Counted from the first letter of the stretch, positions 19,321-30,059 are shown. The stretch: 64,000 bases of DNA from Psychrobacter aquaticus CMS 56 (GCF_000471625.1 NZ_AUSW01000034.1:471135-535134); one strand, 5' to 3'. Notes: generated by a model not told the origin, from the letters alone. Made by a program: numbers and translations.

Positions 19321-19366
19321 GTAAAACAATGATAAAATTAGATTACAACATTAACGACCGAAACCG

Positions 19367-22183
19367 TTATTCGTCATCGTCTACTGGCTCGTCCAAGTTA
19401 TAATCATTGGCAATATCGATCGCATCGTTGACATCAGTCGTTGCGGTGTTACCAGTTGCGGCATCAATATCTATTTGCTCTTGACCTTCTACATCAAATG
19501 TACCGTCTTCTCTCATGGCATCGATGAGTTCATCGTCATTTTCTTCGTGTTCGACACGTGCCATGGCGACCAATTTCTCATCTTTAGACAGACGGATGAG
19601 CGTGACACCCTGCGTATTGCGACCAGAGCTGGCCACATGCTCAACGGGCGTGCGTACCAATGTGCCTTTGTCTGATATTAAGATAATATCGTCTGTAGAT
19701 TCAACTTTGGTGGCACGAACGAGCGCACCATTACGCGCACTGGTCTTGATAGCGATCACACCGCCACCACCGCGATTTTGAGTGTTAAACTCATCGATAG
19801 AGGTACGTTTACCAAAGCCGTTTTCACAAGCGATAAGGATTTCGCGTACATCTTCTTCGATAACGACCAATGATTTGATAAATTCATCAGCAGCCAGACG
19901 CATACCGCGCACGCCTTTTGCAGTACGACCCATCGCACGAGCATCATTTTCATCAAAACGAATGGCTTTACCACTTGAAGCAAACAACATCACTTCTTGG
20001 CTGCCATTAGTAATGCGCGCACTCACCAATTTATCGCCTTCTTCTAATCCCACTGCAATTAGGCCGTTCGAGCGAATGTTGGCAAACTGCTTAAGCTCTA
20101 CTCGCTTGACTGTCCCGTTAGCGGTTGCAAAAAAGACAAAAGGAGGCTCTGCTTCATTGCTGTCTGCTAACGAATCATCATCGTTATCTACTAGCGGCAG
20201 GTCTGCTTTCGCCGATAAATCTTCTACTATTTTTGGAATTGGCAATATCGTGGTAACGGTTTCATCACCATTCAAGCCAATCAAATTGACCAATGGACGA
20301 CCACGAGCACCGCGACTAGCGATTGGCACTTCAAAACCACGCAAACTAAAAACGCGGCCACTATCGGTAAAGCATAAGACTGTCGCATGGGTTGAGGTCA
20401 CGACCAAATGGTCGATCACATCGTCTTCTTTCATTGCGGTTGCAGACTTGCCTTTACCGCCACGTTTTTGCGCAACATAATCGTCAATCGGCTGAGTTTT
20501 TGCATAACCAGTGCGTGATACAGTCATCACGACGGTTTGCTCAGGAATCAGGTCTTCGCGGTTGAAATCAGTACGCGAGTCAATGATATCCGTACGGCGC
20601 TCGTCACCAAAATTGTCACGAATCTCAATCATCTCATTAGAGATAATGGTCATTAGCTTATCAAAATCGCCCAAAATAGACTCTAAGTGAGCAATTTCGC
20701 GCAGCAAGTCTTGATATTCTTCGGTCAATTTGTCTTGCTCAAGACCTGTCAAGCGATGCAATTGCATGTCTAAAATCGCATTGACCTGTTCAAGTGACAA
20801 ACGATAACGCTGCTCGCCTTTGGTTTGGCCTTCAATCAAACCAAACGGTGCTTTAGGATCTTCACCTTCGATGAAATCAGGACGTACCGATTGGCTACCG
20901 GCAGCGGCTAACATCGCTACAACGCTACCTGAACCCCATGTGTTATTTAACAAGCTTTCACGTGCCAAGCCGCGGTTTGCAGAGGCTTTAATTGTCGCAA
21001 TAATCTCGTCAATGTTCGCTAGTGCAACTGTTAAGCCTTCTAGCAAATGTCCACGTACACGCGCTTTATTTAGCTCATAAATGGTACGACGTGTTACGAC
21101 TTCTTGACGATGACGTACAAACGCCGCAATTAGCTGACGCAACGTCAATAGTTTTGGCTGACCATTATCCAGCGCCACCATATTGATACTAAAGCTAGAC
21201 TCAAGTGGCGTTTGTAGGAACAAATTATTAACGATCACTTCTGCCGTTTCACCGCGGCGCAAATCAATGGCGATACGCATACCGTCTTTATCAGACTCAT
21301 CACGAATCTCACTGATACCCTCGATTTTTTTATCACGCACCAGTTCAGCAATACGCTCAATCAACTTGGCTTTATTGGTTTGGTAAGGCACTTCAGTGAA
21401 CACAATACGCTCGCGATCACGATTAACACCTGTATCGGTCATGGCTTCGATATGATAACGACCACGTATGTGTAAACGGCCTTTGCCCGTGCGATAAGCA
21501 TCTAAAATGCCTGCGCGACCATAAATAATACCGCCTGTGGGGAAATCAGGCCCTGAGATGTGCGACATCAATTCTTCAGCTGAGACTTGCGGGTTTTCTG
21601 CATAAGCCAGACAGGCATTGATGACTTCGGTTAGATTGTGCGGTGCCATATTGGTCGCCATACCGACCGCGATACCCGTGCCCCCGTTAATCAACAAATT
21701 AGGAATACGTGCTGGCATAACGCTTGGCATACGCTCAGAGCCATCGTAGTTGTCTTCCCAATCGACCGTATCTTTGTCCAGATCAGCCAGCATCTGATGG
21801 GTTAGCTTAGTCATACGGACTTCGGTATAACGCATCGCTGCCGGTGGATCATCATCAATCGAACCAAAGTTACCTTGACCATCTACCATAGGATAACGCA
21901 GGCTAAAATCCTGTGCCATCCGCACAATGGCGTCGTACACCGCACTATCGCCATGTGGGTGATACTTACCAATGACATCACCGACCACACGTGCCGACTT
22001 CTTATAGGGCTTGTTGTAGTCGTTAGATAGTACGTGCATGGCGTACATCACACGTCGGTGTACAGGCTTGAACCCATCACGCACATCAGGCAGCGCACGC
22101 GAGACAATCACGCTCATCGCATAATCCAAATAGGATTGCTTTAATTCATCTACGATGCCAATAGGACTGACCGATTCGCTCAT
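19367..22183 (-). CDS. gyrA: DNA gyrase subunit A
   Basis: The frame is open from 22201, but I choose ATG 22183 ([15 protein letters not shown]) because GAAGGAG lies about 7 nt upstream inside the longer frame; this gives 938 residues. The winged-helix and tower domains are intact. The catalytic Tyr119 is in [12 protein letters not shown]. The quinolone-determining region [10 protein letters not shown] has Ser80 and Asp84, the residues found in susceptible strains. The GyrA-box QKRGGKG begins the C-terminal beta-pinwheel. The tail of about 60 residues is acidic (DIDAATGN..., ending EPVDDDE), as in other gyrases where it tunes supercoiling. With GyrB it introduces negative supercoils. Confidence 0.97.
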   Translation of the reverse strand: MSESVSPIGIVDELKQSYLDYAMSVIVSRALPDVRDGFKPVHRRVMYAMHVLSNDYNKPYKKSARVVGDVIGKYHPHGDSAVYDAIVRMAQDFSLRYPMVDGQGNFGSIDDDPPAAMRYTEVRMTKLTHQMLADLDKDTVDWEDNYDGSERMPSVMPARIPNLLINGGTGIAVGMATNMAPHNLTEVINACLAYAENPQVSAEELMSHISGPDFPTGGIIYGRAGILDAYRTGKGRLHIRGRYHIEAMTDTGVNRDRERIVFTEVPYQTNKAKLIERIAELVRDKKIEGISEIRDESDKDGMRIAIDLRRGETAEVIVNNLFLQTPLESSFSINMVALDNGQPKLLTLRQLIAAFVRHRQEVVTRRTIYELNKARVRGHLLEGLTVALANIDEIIATIKASANRGLARESLLNNTWGSGSVVAMLAAAGSQSVRPDFIEGEDPKAPFGLIEGQTKGEQRYRLSLEQVNAILDMQLHRLTGLEQDKLTEEYQDLLREIAHLESILGDFDKLMTIISNEMIEIRDNFGDERRTDIIDSRTDFNREDLIPEQTVVMTVSRTGYAKTQPIDDYVAQKRGGKGKSATAMKEDDVIDHLVVTSTHATVLCFTDSGRVFSLRGFEVPIASRGARGRPLVNLIGLNGDETVTTILPIPKIVEDLSAKADLPLVDNDDDSLADSNEAEPPFVFFATANGTVKRVELKQFANIRSNGLIAVGLEEGDKLVSARITNGSQEVMLFASSGKAIRFDENDARAMGRTAKGVRGMRLAADEFIKSLVVIEEDVREILIACENGFGKRTSIDEFNTQNRGGGGVIAIKTSARNGALVRATKVESTDDIILISDKGTLVRTPVEHVASSGRNTQGVTLIRLSKDEKLVAMARVEHEENDDELIDAMREDGTFDVEGQEQIDIDAATGNTATTDVNDAIDIANDYNLDEPVDDDE

Positions 22184-22603
22184 ATACACTCCTTCACTCA
22201 CATTTTTTCTGATGCTGACACTTTTGCTCTAGATGCTTATGGATTATACAAAAATATAGCTGCATCAATGCGCAGCTACGATCAAAATATAGACCCTAAA
22301 AAAGCCCTGCTAAGCGTGCAAAACCATAAGAAAACAGCGATAGTTTTAATGATTAATAAAAGAAGCTATTTTAGCACAAAATTGCTGATTTAGGGGCATC
22401 TGACTGTCATTAAAATCAAGCAAAACAGCTTATTAGGGCCCATATTTTAACGGATTGACAGCCTCCAAATTTATATAAGCGACACCATCATCGACTTCCC
22501 TCTTTTTCTCTCATTGATATTAAAAGGCATTTAGCAAAAAACTGCATCCAATGGATACAGTTTTCGCAATTAGAATAGCTGTTACGGTAAAGTCCGAGTT
22601 CTA
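22184..22603. other. gyrA upstream region
   Basis: 420 bp without a gene. On the minus strand a -10-like TATAAT (plus 22243-22248) lies 60 bp before the gyrA start, but the matching -35 is poor. The far end holds the terminator of the hydrolase gene (22537-22564). The middle is AT-rich, with nothing else recognised. Confidence 0.5.
22537..22564 (-). terminator. Terminator of the lipoprotein hydrolase gene
   Basis: On the minus strand AAAACTG / CAGTTTT encloses an inner stem ATCC-ATT-GGAT and is followed by a T-run (GCAGTTTTTTGC), 40 bp after the stop at 22604. The A-run on the other side makes it potentially bidirectional. Confidence 0.75.
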
Positions 22604-24301
22604 TTAAGTAGCTTTAAATTCCTGGTTGAAGAATTCGCGCGTGGCTTGCGTACAAGCAGTACTGACTAAGCCACCATGATAGCTGCCCAATATCGCAGCG
22701 CCTGCGGCCTGTGCTAGCGTTGTTGGATCAGTGACTCCTGCGGCTTGAGCATCTGCAATCGCTTTGTTTTGAACGGCTGTCAAAGTAGCAGTAAATCTGC
22801 CTTGAACGTTATCAAGTACGGTCGTGGCCATCCATGGATTACTCATAGCACTACCAATCGAAGTTACTGCACCTCGATCATTCCTTGTATCAACATCGAG
22901 TACTGTGACGTTAAGATTATTAGAAGATGCCGCTGCTTGCAATATGGCGGTCATCGAACCTGTATTTAGGTCGTAGTATACGGTTGGATCTTGATTACCG
23001 CCACACAATAGCGTTGGCATAGTTGGGATATAACCACGTAAATCGTTGTCTTTTAAAGCTTTACGCAAGTTATTTTGTGGATTGGCTGCTGGCAATACAC
23101 CTGTACCAGCCACTAAGCTATCTAGATTTTGTAGAGCATCAGTTACGTAAGCAGCACGAAAATCTGTTTTTATCAGATAATTATCATCATCAAACCCTAA
23201 GAAAGCAAAAGGCAAATTACTGGCTGGTAACTGATCAAGCACAGGATTGTTAGTCGGTTTGGCTTGGAATAACGCATTATCAGGTAACTTACCATTGTTT
23301 ACTAACTCTCCAAAAGTTTGCGTATTTGGTAGCTGGGTATTGGCGTACTGGGCCGTAAAGATATCAGTTCTATTGCCGTATATATTTTTATATTTTTTGT
23401 CTAAGCCAATGGCCAATAATGGGGCAAAACGAGTCGCGCCAATATTGACATTACCTGCAAATATTGCATCACCAAATGCTGCCAAAGCATACGGCCCTGA
23501 TGACGGCGCAATCGCGGTAACAGGTTTATTCTGTTGTTCAAGCAGACGTGCGGTTGCCATGGCGACATGCCCGCCCTGTGAGTATCCGCTAATGAACAAT
23601 TTGCCAGAGTCGTCAATGTTGGTATAGTCGGTATCATTTACAAGCTGTTGCCTAGTAATGATGGTACGTGCACCGTCTAACGCATCGACCATATCAGCCG
23701 CTTGCTGATCCGCTACCAGATAAGGGTGATAATCAAGATCAGAATCATCATAACCCGCATAGTTTGGTGCAACCACGATATAACCTTGTGCAGCAAAGTT
23801 TGCGGCTATCAGTGTCGCCTCACTGGTTGCTGGATTTTGGGGATTGGCCACTTGACTGAAATCATAAGATTTTTCTGTCGTTGTGCCATGAGCATAAAGC
23901 AATATCGGTCGATCGCCTTGACAGTCAGCACTATCGCCACTCGGTAGCATCAATGCTGCTGTCGCATTGGTGCGTTCGCCCGCCGCGCCTACCGTCGGAT
24001 AGTTGATCTTCTCAATCTTAATGTCACATTTGGCCGCTGGGGTTGCGGTATTACTTAAACCAAACCCAGTATTTATTTGCTGGGCAGTAAATGCACTGAT
24101 CGTCTCTACTGTCGTATCATAGGAGACAATCCTTTCATCATCGTCATCGCCGCAACCGACCAATAGCAAACTACTGGCAATGGCGACTGATAATAAACAA
24201 CGTGACATTATTGGTGGGGTTGTAGTGATGAGAGAATTTGGAAGCTGATTACTGGTCGCTGGCTTGGCGCTTGTATCGGTGGCAGGTTTGAATTTTCTCA
24301 T
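22604..24301 (-). CDS. Lipoprotein alpha/beta-hydrolase (secretory-lipase-like)
   Basis: 565 residues. The lipoprotein signal is SVAIASSLLLVGCG, with lipobox Cys near residue 50, then an Asp-rich stretch (GCGDDDDE). The hydrolase has the oxyanion region LLYAHGTTT, the nucleophile elbow GYSQGGH and a late His candidate in GSYHGGL. A Ser-Asp-His triad is therefore likely. It resembles secreted lipase/esterase families; the substrate is unknown. Oddly, a 31-residue hydrophilic stretch precedes the signal peptide. ATG 24301 has a good AAGGA 8 nt upstream, whereas the more natural start Met32 (MSRCLLSV) has none, so I keep the long form. The 'D' after the lipidated Cys is Gly-Asp rather than Asp at +2, compatible with outer-membrane sorting. 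Confidence 0.82.
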   Translation of the reverse strand: MRKFKPATDTSAKPATSNQLPNSLITTTPPIMSRCLLSVAIASSLLLVGCGDDDDERIVSYDTTVETISAFTAQQINTGFGLSNTATPAAKCDIKIEKINYPTVGAAGERTNATAALMLPSGDSADCQGDRPILLYAHGTTTEKSYDFSQVANPQNPATSEATLIAANFAAQGYIVVAPNYAGYDDSDLDYHPYLVADQQAADMVDALDGARTIITRQQLVNDTDYTNIDDSGKLFISGYSQGGHVAMATARLLEQQNKPVTAIAPSSGPYALAAFGDAIFAGNVNIGATRFAPLLAIGLDKKYKNIYGNRTDIFTAQYANTQLPNTQTFGELVNNGKLPDNALFQAKPTNNPVLDQLPASNLPFAFLGFDDDNYLIKTDFRAAYVTDALQNLDSLVAGTGVLPAANPQNNLRKALKDNDLRGYIPTMPTLLCGGNQDPTVYYDLNTGSMTAILQAAASSNNLNVTVLDVDTRNDRGAVTSIGSAMSNPWMATTVLDNVQGRFTATLTAVQNKAIADAQAAGVTDPTTLAQAAGAAILGSYHGGLVSTACTQATREFFNQEFKAT

Positions 24302-24614
24302 AGTTGCTATCCTTAGCAGTAGTAAGTCATACGTTTGCCGAGAGTCCTTGGCAGTATATAAGTTGAGTTTGACAGATATTTTTTAGTGGATGATTGTTAT
24401 TGAGCACTTTTTAGACAGACTTGCTTAATAACAATTGTTTCTGAAACCTTACTACTTATACCGTAAAAAATGATGAAAAGCTACTGCAAAACATGCACTT
24501 GCGACCCTCTTTTACGCTATAGAATGATATTTCCTGTTGTTAATCGATTCTGGCTTCGATGTCATCTTTGTTGTACGATGTTCCAAAATACCATCCCACA
24601 CAGACAGTCCTCCC
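24302..24614. other. Divergent intergenic region, hydrolase / cmoM
   Basis: 313 bp between the two divergent start codons, counting cmoM from ATG 24615. It must carry both promoters; I see AT-rich tracts but no hexamer pair I would defend and no obvious operator. The cmoM frame stays open upstream to a TTG at 24537. Confidence 0.4.
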
Positions 24615-25565
24615 ATGCAAACAAGCCGTCAAAATACAGAAAAACGTGACAACCAATCGATAGATTCAACTAAGCAAACAACATACCAAGCAGTGACGCA
24701 ACCAAAAGTTACGCGCTCTGATCGTAGTTTCGATGCCATTGCTGATCATTTTGAAAAAAAAGTCTATGGCGGCTTAAAAGGTGAAATTCGCTTGGCGGTG
24801 CTACGCCGTGATATTTTCGAGTATAGCGCGCAGATGAGCAAAAGTCTTGGACGACCTTTACGTATTTTAGATGTGGGTGCAGGGCTTGCACAGATTGCGA
24901 TAGAGTTGGCTGCTCAAGGTCATAGCGTGGTCATCAATGACATTTCAGTCAATATGCTCGAAAAAGCAAAAGCGAGCGCGGCACTGATAGACGAAGACCT
25001 TGATATAACATGGTATGTTTGTCCGTATCAAGCGCTTGCAGACAAGCTGATTGAAGACAATCTGACTAAAGATCATGAGCAAAAAAGCACTGACAACGCG
25101 GTTAAAGCATCAGCCAAGTTTGACTTAATCATGTCGCATGCTTTGCTCGAATGGTTAGCAGAACCTGCAATGGTCATGGACTTTTTTGATCGGCAACTGG
25201 CAGATCATGGCGCGCTGTCGTTATGTTTTTATAATCCGGCGAGCTTTGATTATCGTAATCTGATTATGGGTAATTTTAATTTGCTCGATAATACGGGCTA
25301 TCAGGCTGACAATAAGAAAAGTCTGACACCCAATCATCCAGTTGCTAAAGAAGAAGTAGAGTCTTGGTTGGCGGCGCATCATTATCACATTGTGCGTACC
25401 AGTGGTTTGCGCGTGTTCCATGATTATGCACCGCTCAAACGTGGTGGTCATAATGACCCCGATGCCGTGATACGAATGGAGCTGCGCTATTCACAACAAG
25501 AGCCGTATAAATGGCTGGGACGTTATTTGCATATCATGGCAACTCGTCAGGCTGACAGCTTGTAA
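24615..25565 (+). CDS. cmoM: tRNA 5-carboxymethoxyuridine methyltransferase CmoM
   Basis: 316 residues from ATG 24615 (MQTSRQNTEK); the frame is open from TTG 24537, with no ribosome-binding site at either. The core matches E. coli CmoM/SmtA in order: FDAIADHFEKKVYGGLKGEIRLAVL, the SAM motif LDVGAGLAQIAIELA, INDISVNMLEKAK, FDLIMSHALLEWLAEP, LSLCFYN, the GNF segment, the VRVFHDYA-like RVFHDYAPLKRGG, and a C-terminal RYLHIMA. CmoM esterifies cmo5U34 to mcmo5U34 in tRNAs reading wobble codons. The tRNA-Val(UAC) and tRNA-Leu(UAG) of this window are of the kind that carry cmo5U34 derivatives. The first ~40 residues are not conserved. The gene converges with fbpC, leaving 19 bp. Confidence 0.92.
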   Translation: MQTSRQNTEKRDNQSIDSTKQTTYQAVTQPKVTRSDRSFDAIADHFEKKVYGGLKGEIRLAVLRRDIFEYSAQMSKSLGRPLRILDVGAGLAQIAIELAAQGHSVVINDISVNMLEKAKASAALIDEDLDITWYVCPYQALADKLIEDNLTKDHEQKSTDNAVKASAKFDLIMSHALLEWLAEPAMVMDFFDRQLADHGALSLCFYNPASFDYRNLIMGNFNLLDNTGYQADNKKSLTPNHPVAKEEVESWLAAHHYHIVRTSGLRVFHDYAPLKRGGHNDPDAVIRMELRYSQQEPYKWLGRYLHIMATRQADSL

Positions 25566-25584
25566 TACCTGTCGTCAATAACCA

Positions 25585-26925
25585 CTAGTTATTTTCAGCC
25601 ATTCTCTGTGATCTATCGTACTCAGACCAAGTTGTCGCATTGATTTCTTTTTCATTGAACACAACCACGTGCTCTAGCAAAGGTAATATACCAATGTGTG
25701 AGCCAATCTCGTGATTATGATGACTGGCAACTAACGATAATACGGTCTGCCCATCATCGAGTTGTAAGCGGTATAGATAATTGGCACCGCGAAAAACTCG
25801 GCCAATTACTAGCGCCGTCCGCGCACTGTCGTCATCGTGAATGATATCATCAGGGCGCACGAGTACTTTAATCGGTGTGCCATTGGGATAATCATACTCA
25901 CAATATTGCGGCTGTCCCAATTCGTCACAGACTTCCATGCGTCGATAAATATTGCCCAGTGCCGTCTCAACGTGGCCTTCTTTGATAATGCCATCTATCA
26001 TTGCGCCTTCGCCCACAAACTCAGCAACAAAAGGACTGATTGGCTCATGATATAGCTCACTTGGGGTCGCCCACTGTACCAGCTTTCCTTGCTCCATCAC
26101 CCCGACTTTATCTGCCAAGGCAAATGCTTCGTTTTGGTCATGAGTAACCAAAATAGCGGTGGTATTGGTACGTTTGAGAATATCTCGAACATTCATTGCC
26201 AATGACTCGCGTAGCACCACATCCAAATTAGAAAAAGGCTCATCGAGCAATAACAGTTTGGGCTTTGGTGCTAAAGCTCGTGCTAAGGCAACACGCTGCT
26301 GCTGCCCACCTGAGAGCTCATTTGGACGTTTGTCAGCGTGTTCAGTTAACTCAACGAGGCTTAACATCTCAGCCACGCGGGCTTTTTTATCGGCGGCAGA
26401 CCATTTATTTAGTCCAAAAGCGATGTTTTTTGCCACACTCAAATGACCAAAAAGCGCATAGTCTTGAAACACCATGCCCATACCGCGTTTGGCTGGAGCA
26501 ACGGCAAATGAATTGCGGGCGGTTTTGTCAGTTAAATTTTGATTGTTTAGACGAATGGTGCCAGATCGGCTCGGCTCTAGTCCTGCAATGGCTCGTAACG
26601 CCGTGGTTTTTCCACAACCGCTATAGCCTAAAAAACAACCGATTTCACCTTGTTGTAGTATTAATGAGAGTCCATTGACAACGATGGTATCGTCATAGCC
26701 TACGACTAAATCTTGCACACTAAAATAAGGATTACTAGCGATATCTGTCTCAGTTTCTTGGATCAACGCACTATTTTTTTCAATGGGTTTGTTCGGTTGG
26801 GTTTGATGCATTTTATCTTGTACTACTGGTGATTTTTTTGCATCCTCAAGTCTTACCTTTGCCTTGAGTGAATTGGCCTTTATTGATTTAGAATCTGATG
26901 AGTCGTTCATTGAATCAGTGTACAT
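25585..26925 (-). CDS. fbpC: Ferric-iron ABC transporter ATP-binding protein
   Basis: 446 residues. The ABC domain starts near residue 68 (YFSVQDLVVGYDD), with Walker A GYSGCGKTT, Q-loop GMVFQDYALFGHL, signature LSGGQQQRVALARAL, Walker B LLLLDEPFSNLD and switch His in LVTHDQNEAFALAD. A TOBE-type domain forms the C-terminus (VLVRPDDIIHDDDS onward), as in FbpC/PotA/CysA. The first ~65 residues are hydrophilic and not conserved; Met6 or Met38 could be the real start, since no strong ribosome-binding site separates them. It forms an importer with the permease and binding-protein genes just upstream. Confidence 0.92.
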   Translation of the reverse strand: MYTDSMNDSSDSKSIKANSLKAKVRLEDAKKSPVVQDKMHQTQPNKPIEKNSALIQETETDIASNPYFSVQDLVVGYDDTIVVNGLSLILQQGEIGCFLGYSGCGKTTALRAIAGLEPSRSGTIRLNNQNLTDKTARNSFAVAPAKRGMGMVFQDYALFGHLSVAKNIAFGLNKWSAADKKARVAEMLSLVELTEHADKRPNELSGGQQQRVALARALAPKPKLLLLDEPFSNLDVVLRESLAMNVRDILKRTNTTAILVTHDQNEAFALADKVGVMEQGKLVQWATPSELYHEPISPFVAEFVGEGAMIDGIIKEGHVETALGNIYRRMEVCDELGQPQYCEYDYPNGTPIKVLVRPDDIIHDDDSARTALVIGRVFRGANYLYRLQLDDGQTVLSLVASHHNHEIGSHIGILPLLEHVVVFNEKEINATTWSEYDRSQRMAENN

Positions 26926-27060
26926 AGACGGTACCAGTTGGCTGTTAGAAAATAAAGACCACAGATAAAATAGTAAACATTGTTATGACCTTAACAAAAG
27001 ATGTTACCGGATGCTTTGCATGTACTTCACTACTTTTTACTTCATACTTTGAAATCACTT

Positions 27061-28737
27061 TCAGCTTTGCTTATCACTTTGGCGCAATAGTATCCAAACA
27101 GGCAATAAGCCAACCAGCACAATCAATAAGCTTGGTAACGCCGCCCGTCCCCACATACCTTCACTGGTCATCTCAAACACGCGCACCGCCAATGTGTCCC
27201 AGCCTTGCCGCCGCGTCATTAACGTAATTGGCATCTCTTTCATCACTTCGACAAAACCCATGAGTAACGCGGTGAGCACGCCCGGACTCAGCACTGGTAA
27301 CATCACCTGTCGCCAACGCTGATAAGGGCTGTCACTAAGCAAATTGGCCGCCGCTTCTTGATTGACTGTCAAGCGCTGTAGCTGTCGATCAACTGGCTGA
27401 AAACTCACCGTCATAAAGCGCGTCGATAATGCCAATAGCATCACAATGACACTGCCTGAAAGTACTTGGTGCGAGGTGATACCAAAGGCTATCATTTGGT
27501 TGTCTAACCAAGCGATTGGAATAAATATTCCCACCGCCAATACTGTACCTGGCACCACATAACCCAAATTGGCTAAAGTGGTCATCAGTTTGGTCGATTT
27601 ATCAGGATATTGCCGCTTAATCCACGCAATAATAATCGCCAAAAAGGCGATAAAAAGCGTGGTCATACTAGCAATCATGAGGCTATTGGTCACAAAATCA
27701 ATATAGCGTGCATCAAAATCTTGTCGAAAATTCAACGCTGTCCAATAAATCAGCTGCAAAAATGGTATAAAGAAAGCCACTAAAAATACGACCGTACAGA
27801 ATAAAGTCATGGCCCACTTAGCAGGTTTGCTGGCTTCAAAACGCTGACTGCTGCCTTGAGCGACAGAGTTACCACGCTTTGACTGCCAGTACTGCTCAAA
27901 CAATACCACGATAAAGACCACACCAATTAACAAAGCTGCTAACTGTGCCGCCGTTGTTAGACTAAAAAAGCCAAACCATGCTTTATAAATAGCCGTGGTA
28001 AAGGTATCGACATTAAATACTGAAACTGCGCCAAAATCTGCCAAGGTTTCCATGCTGGCCAGTAACAACCCACCAATCACCCATGGCAGAGCTTGTGGTA
28101 ATGCCAGCCGAAAAAATACGCGCCCACGGCTAAGACCCAGCATCTGCCCCGCTTCTATCGCCCGCCTGCCTTGCGATAGAAACGCTTGACGCGCCAGCAA
28201 ATATACATAAGGATAAAAGGCGAGCGACAATACCAAACCTGCACCCCAGACATTGCGTATTGACGGAATGGCATTATTGATGCCCAAATCCCGCAGACTT
28301 GTCTGTAATGGCCCACTAAAATCAACGATGCCAACGGTGACAAACGCCAATACGTAAGCCGGCATCGCGAGCGGCAACATCAGCGCCCACGAAAAAAACC
28401 GCTGCCCAGGGAAGCGGTACATGCTGGTCACCCAAGCGAGAGCCGTGCCGATAGTGCCAGAGATGACAGTGACCATCAACAATAAGATAGCCGTGTTTTT
28501 GAGAACTTGCGGCAGCACATACGCTTTCATGTGCGTCCAGATATCAGCCACTGGCTGTGTCCACGATAGCAACACGATCAAAATTGGTACGAGCATAAAC
28601 AACGAAATCAGTCCTAAGACTGATTTCGATATCATACGTTTACGAATGGCGTGGTCTTGACTGACAATTTGGTTGTCTTTCACATTATCACTGCCTGTAT
28701 CATTTTGCCGTACAGACGCGTCTGGCGTTGTGATCAT
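27061..28737 (-). CDS. fbpB: Ferric-iron ABC transporter permease
   Basis: 558 residues with about twelve membrane spans, built as two fused permease halves as in FbpB/SfuB. Each half has an EAA-type loop: EAGQMLGLSRGRVFFRLALPQ (N-half, near residue 200) and QEAAANLLSDSPYQRWRQVMLP (C-half, near 470). The middle cytoplasmic region (QSKRGNSVAQGSS) links them. It conducts Fe3+ handed over by FbpA. fbpA lies 173 bp upstream and fbpC 135 bp downstream on the same strand, with no clear terminators between. Confidence 0.93.
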   Translation of the reverse strand: MITTPDASVRQNDTGSDNVKDNQIVSQDHAIRKRMISKSVLGLISLFMLVPILIVLLSWTQPVADIWTHMKAYVLPQVLKNTAILLLMVTVISGTIGTALAWVTSMYRFPGQRFFSWALMLPLAMPAYVLAFVTVGIVDFSGPLQTSLRDLGINNAIPSIRNVWGAGLVLSLAFYPYVYLLARQAFLSQGRRAIEAGQMLGLSRGRVFFRLALPQALPWVIGGLLLASMETLADFGAVSVFNVDTFTTAIYKAWFGFFSLTTAAQLAALLIGVVFIVVLFEQYWQSKRGNSVAQGSSQRFEASKPAKWAMTLFCTVVFLVAFFIPFLQLIYWTALNFRQDFDARYIDFVTNSLMIASMTTLFIAFLAIIIAWIKRQYPDKSTKLMTTLANLGYVVPGTVLAVGIFIPIAWLDNQMIAFGITSHQVLSGSVIVMLLALSTRFMTVSFQPVDRQLQRLTVNQEAAANLLSDSPYQRWRQVMLPVLSPGVLTALLMGFVEVMKEMPITLMTRRQGWDTLAVRVFEMTSEGMWGRAALPSLLIVLVGLLPVWILLRQSDKQS

Positions 28738-28910
28738 ATCGTTATTACCATGTCATACGCATAGAGACCTAATATCCAACACTAAACTCAAAAATACCGT
28801 TAGCTTTGAACGTTAACCATAGTATTTAGCATCTTTAAAGGACTGCTCACACTTTTGGTTACCATGATTGGCTACTTTAATTTTTGAGAATAGTGTTACG
28901 ACAAAACGCT

Positions 28911-30059
28911 CTATTTATAACCCGCTTTGTCCATCATTTGGATCGCTTGGGTTTGTAATTCGCCAAACTTCTGCACATTGATGTCATCTTTTTTGAACGT
29001 ACCCCATGATCTGAGCATTTCTGATTCATCAACGCCTTCTTTTACTGGGAATTCTTTGTCAGAACTGGCATAAATGCCTTGCGCCTCATCCGATGACAAC
29101 CACTCCATTAATTTTAGTGTGCCATCTGGATTGTCTGAACCAGCAACTACGCCCGCTCCCGAGACATTAACATGAGTACCTGTCGTGCCTTGGTTTGCCC
29201 AAAATATCTCTACAGGGAAGTCTGGTTTTTCTTCCAGCAGACGACCATAGTAGTAGCTGTTTGCGATACCCACTTCACACTGACCCGCAGCGATGGCTTC
29301 TAACATACTGGTATCATCACTGAATACATCGGTGGCTAAATTATCCACCCAACCACGGATGACGGCTTCGGTTTTTTCTTCGCCCAAGTGCTCTATCATA
29401 CTGGCCACAAGCGATTGGTTATAAACCTTTTTAGAGGTACGTAAACACAGCTTGCCTTTCCACTTTGGATCCGCCAAATCTGCATAAGTCGATAGGTGGT
29501 CAGCCGTGACTTTGCTTGGGTCATAAAAGATAGTACGAGCACGTAATGACAGACCCGTCCACATACCTTTGGGATCACGATATTTTGCTGGAACATTGGT
29601 TTCTAGAACTTGTGACGTTACCGGTTGAAGCAGCCCTTGCTGGGTTGCTTGCCATAAGTTACCTGCATCAACTGTCAAAAGCATATCGGCTGGGGTGTTC
29701 TGACCTTCCGCTTGCAGACGCGCCATGAGTGGGCCTTCTTTGTCTGTAACCAGCTCAACCTTCACACCCGTCTGTTCAGTATAACGATCTAACAATGGCT
29801 TGATTAACTGCTCGTTACGTGATGAGTAGACAGTGATCGTTTGAGCATCTGCATTGGCCGCGTTATCAGTAGTCGCATTATCAGTGGTTACTTGCTCAGT
29901 AGCCGTTTCTGCTGTTTCCGCTTCCGCACTCTCTTCTGTCGTAGATGAATTACTACAGCCCGCAAGACCTAACATCATGCTAAATAAAGCAACAGGTAGA
30001 GTCAGTTTATTAGAAATTAAAGTGGCGCTGATGTCGTTCAATGACATGTTTTTCTCCAT
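28911..30059 (-). CDS. fbpA: Ferric-iron ABC transporter substrate-binding lipoprotein
   Basis: 382 residues. The lipoprotein signal ends at LGLAGCSNSS, with the lipobox Cys at about residue 35; Met5 may be the true start. A 35-residue Glu/Thr/Asn-rich linker follows. The binding domain begins ITVYSSRNEQLIKPLLDRY, the FbpA/AfuA N-terminus, and the Tyr cluster NSYYYGRLL fits the Fe3+-coordinating tyrosines of FbpA. It captures periplasmic Fe3+ for FbpB/FbpC. FbpA in Neisseria and Haemophilus is a soluble periplasmic protein, so the lipid anchor and linker are a noticeable difference. A candidate Fur-controlled promoter lies 100-125 bp upstream. Confidence 0.93.
   Translation of the reverse strand: MEKNMSLNDISATLISNKLTLPVALFSMMLGLAGCSNSSTTEESAEAETAETATEQVTTDNATTDNAANADAQTITVYSSRNEQLIKPLLDRYTEQTGVKVELVTDKEGPLMARLQAEGQNTPADMLLTVDAGNLWQATQQGLLQPVTSQVLETNVPAKYRDPKGMWTGLSLRARTIFYDPSKVTADHLSTYADLADPKWKGKLCLRTSKKVYNQSLVASMIEHLGEEKTEAVIRGWVDNLATDVFSDDTSMLEAIAAGQCEVGIANSYYYGRLLEEKPDFPVEIFWANQGTTGTHVNVSGAGVVAGSDNPDGTLKLMEWLSSDEAQGIYASSDKEFPVKEGVDESEMLRSWGTFKKDDINVQKFGELQTQAIQMMDKAGYK

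Noticed and set aside
19782..20480. 232-codon plus-strand frame inside gyrA
   Set aside because: Antisense shadow of a highly conserved gene; Ser/Arg/Ala-rich composition is the usual reverse-frame pattern.
26265..26678. 137-codon plus-strand frame opposite fbpC
   Set aside because: Overlaps the ABC core in antisense and shows no coherent domain.
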